DNA from: an uncultured Victivallales bacterium
GTDB lineage: Bacteria; Verrucomicrobiota; Lentisphaeria; Victivallales; UBA1829
Assembly (NCBI GenBank): GCA_944391115.1
Contig: CALXSJ010000003.1
Coordinates: forward strand, 103,574-167,573
Length of the DNA: 64,000 nt
Direction: 5' to 3'
Position numbers and translations under genes: made by a program. The notes beneath the pieces are model-generated. The model did not search any database, was not told where the DNA came from, and saw only the letters and a list, made by a program, of their open reading frames with translations. Shown here piece after piece: positions 62,610-64,000 of this stretch (position 1 is the first letter of the stretch; each line of letters starts with the position of its first letter).

Positions 62610-63809
62610 ATGGCTACTGTGACACTGGAGGAAATCAGCGCATTGTATGAAAAATATGTGATGGAGACCTATGCGCGCGCGGATCTGCTTTTTGTACGCG
62701 GCAACGGATGCCGCCTGTATGATTCCGCCGGCCGGGAGTATCTGGATTTCGCCGCCGGCATCGCGGTATGCAGTCTCGGTCATTGCCATCCCGCCGTCAC
62801 AAAGGCGATTCAGGAACAGGCGGCTAAACTGGTGCATGTCTCGAACCTCTTTCTCAACGAGTGGCAGCCCCGCCTTGCGCAGAAACTCATCAGCCACGGC
62901 TTTGACGGGACATGCTTCTTCTGCAACAGCGGAGCCGAAGCCAACGAGGCGCTGATTAAGCTCGCGCGCAAAAACGGAGCGGAGAAAGGCCGTTACGAAA
63001 TCATCGTGATGAACGACTCCTTCCACGGAAGGACCCTTGCGACCCTCGCGGCGACCGGACGCTCCAAATACCGGAAGGGATTTGCTCCCGACATGCCCGG
63101 CTTCAAGTTTGTCAACTTCAATGATGCCGATGCCGTCCGGAACGCGATCTCGGAGAAGACCGCCGCCGTCATGCTCGAACCCGTGCAGGGCGAGGGCGGC
63201 ATCATTCCCGCCGACGGCGCGTATCTTGCCGCCGTCCGCGAGCTCTGCGACAGGAATGACATCATGCTGCTTTTCGACGAGGTCCAGTGCGGCATGGGAA
63301 GAACCGGCTCCTTCTTCGCCTGGCAGTCCTTCGGCATCGAGCCGGACGCGCTCTCCATGGCCAAGGCGCTCGGGAACGGCTATCCGATCGGGGCGATGGT
63401 GGCAAAGCGCAAATATTCGCATGTCCTGACGCCCGGCACGCACGCAAGCACCTTCGGCGGAACCGCGCTTGCCTCCGCCGCTGCCTGCGCCGTGATCGAC
63501 GCGATTGACAGCGAAAAGATTCTTGACAATGTCGCGAGGCAGTCCAGGACGCTGATGGACGGCCTTTCCGCGCTTGCGAAGAAATATCCGTGCATCCGCG
63601 GCGTCCGCGGGCGCGGCCTGATGGTCGGCGCCGTGCTGGACCAGCCGGCAGGAGCCGTTCTTGGGATCCTCCGTTCCAAAGGCATGATCGCCCTGTCCGC
63701 CGGAGAGAATGTCCTGCGGCTTGTTCCCCCGCTCAACGTGAGCGATGCGGACTGCGCCCTTGCACTGGAACTGATCGACGGCGCATTCGCCGAACTCTGC
63801 GCAAAGTAA
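62610..63809 (+). CDS. argD: Acetylornithine aminotransferase
   Basis: A 399-residue class III PLP aminotransferase that converts N-acetylglutamate semialdehyde to N-acetylornithine in arginine synthesis, and in many bacteria also acts in lysine synthesis. The cofactor residues are clear: LLFDEVQCGMGRTG carries the aspartate, SMAKALGNGYPIGAMV carries Lys252, and CFFCNSGAEANEALIKLAR contacts the phosphate. Length and order of motifs match ArgD throughout. It lies 33 bases before argF, so the two form an arginine operon. Annotation as an ornithine or GABA aminotransferase is less likely in this context. Confidence 0.94.
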   Translation: MATVTLEEISALYEKYVMETYARADLLFVRGNGCRLYDSAGREYLDFAAGIAVCSLGHCHPAVTKAIQEQAAKLVHVSNLFLNEWQPRLAQKLISHGFDGTCFFCNSGAEANEALIKLARKNGAEKGRYEIIVMNDSFHGRTLATLAATGRSKYRKGFAPDMPGFKFVNFNDADAVRNAISEKTAAVMLEPVQGEGGIIPADGAYLAAVRELCDRNDIMLLFDEVQCGMGRTGSFFAWQSFGIEPDALSMAKALGNGYPIGAMVAKRKYSHVLTPGTHASTFGGTALASAAACAVIDAIDSEKILDNVARQSRTLMDGLSALAKKYPCIRGVRGRGLMVGAVLDQPAGAVLGILRSKGMIALSAGENVLRLVPPLNVSDADCALALELIDGAFAELCAK

Positions 63810-63842
63810 TTCAATTTCCTGAAAGCAAAGGAGCTGCAACTT

Positions 63843-64000
63843 ATGAAAAAAGATCTGCTGTCCTGCATGGATATCACCAGGGCGGATTTCGAACGGATTC
63901 TCAGTCTTTCCGCCGAATTGAAGGAAGGACGCGGCAAGCCAGGCGCGCCGAAGCCTTTCGAAGGAAAAAGCGTCGGCATGATTTTTGCAAAATCATCGAC
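63843..64000 (+). CDS. argF: Ornithine carbamoyltransferase, N-terminal part (runs off the right edge)
   Basis: The first 52 codons of an ornithine carbamoyltransferase, which makes citrulline from ornithine and carbamoyl phosphate. The segment KDLLSCMDITRADFERILSL is the family N-terminus, and the visible part stops at MIFAKSST, the beginning of the STRTR loop that binds carbamoyl phosphate. An AAGGAG site lies nine bases before the ATG. It follows argD by 33 bases. The rest lies beyond the edge. Confidence 0.9.
   Translation, partial: MKKDLLSCMDITRADFERILSLSAELKEGRGKPGAPKPFEGKSVGMIFAKSS

Noticed and set aside
1..64000. CRISPR arrays, tRNA or rRNA genes, insertion sequences, prophage
   Set aside because: No regularly spaced repeats, no tRNA-like T-loop with acceptor pairing, no rRNA and no transposase or integrase motif were seen on reading both strands. 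Small tRNAs could still be missed by eye.

Overview
The window looks like a piece of chromosome from a Lentisphaerota/Victivallales-type bacterium (PVC superphylum). This placement is inferred from gene content: five separate genes begin with a type II pseudopilin N-terminus ([13 protein letters not shown]), there are several large secreted putative glycoside hydrolases with CBM9-like modules, two DUF4838-type proteins, cytoplasmic GH89-like proteins, and a different one-component regulator beside almost every sugar locus. No rRNA, tRNA, CRISPR array, transposase or phage gene was found.

Layout. (1) 1-4427: housekeeping. The start of nrdR and a TIM-barrel isomerase are on the minus strand; a four-gene plus-strand run holds a YjbQ-family protein, an inositol-monophosphatase-family protein, a site-2 protease and xseA. 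(2) 4590-4877: a promoter, a long structured untranslated segment and a U-rich terminator, i.e. a candidate small RNA, followed by a membrane-anchored ankyrin protein. (3) 5950-17180, minus strand: a ten-gene surface-polysaccharide operon (GT4, UDP-glucuronate epimerase-like, DegT aminotransferase, radical SAM/SPASM, NeuD-like acyltransferase, three GT2, GT9, asparagine-synthase-like amidotransferase). (4) 17480-29760: an amidohydrolase relic, LacI and IclR regulators, the first GH89-like protein, then an AraC regulator divergent from a pseudopilin, LamG-like protein, large glycanase and acetyl-xylan-esterase-like series. (5) 30054-38294: a GntR regulator fused to a solute-binding-protein-like domain and interrupted by an in-frame amber codon, the second GH89-like protein, a pseudopilin and a large glycanase. 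(6) 38365-48302: two AraC regulators, then a creatininase-family protein, a pseudopilin, a DUF4838 protein and an unusual peptidase/acetyltransferase fusion. (7) 48367-62472: two further cassettes, each opened by a GntR-type DNA-binding domain joined to a LacI-type sensor, followed at once by a pseudopilin and glycan-active proteins. (8) 62539-64000: argD and the start of argF.

The main theme is a cassette repeated five times: a dedicated regulator, an orphan pseudopilin, then a secreted glycan-active protein with a signal peptide and carbohydrate-binding modules. The pseudopilin lies immediately upstream of the secreted protein gene every time. I infer that each cassette handles one glycan and that the pseudopilin helps export or display its partner. 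That role is a hypothesis. The best targets for a second look are this cassette logic, the M28-like/AAC(3) fusion, the GntR-SBP fusion with its amber codon, and the structured RNA after xseA.
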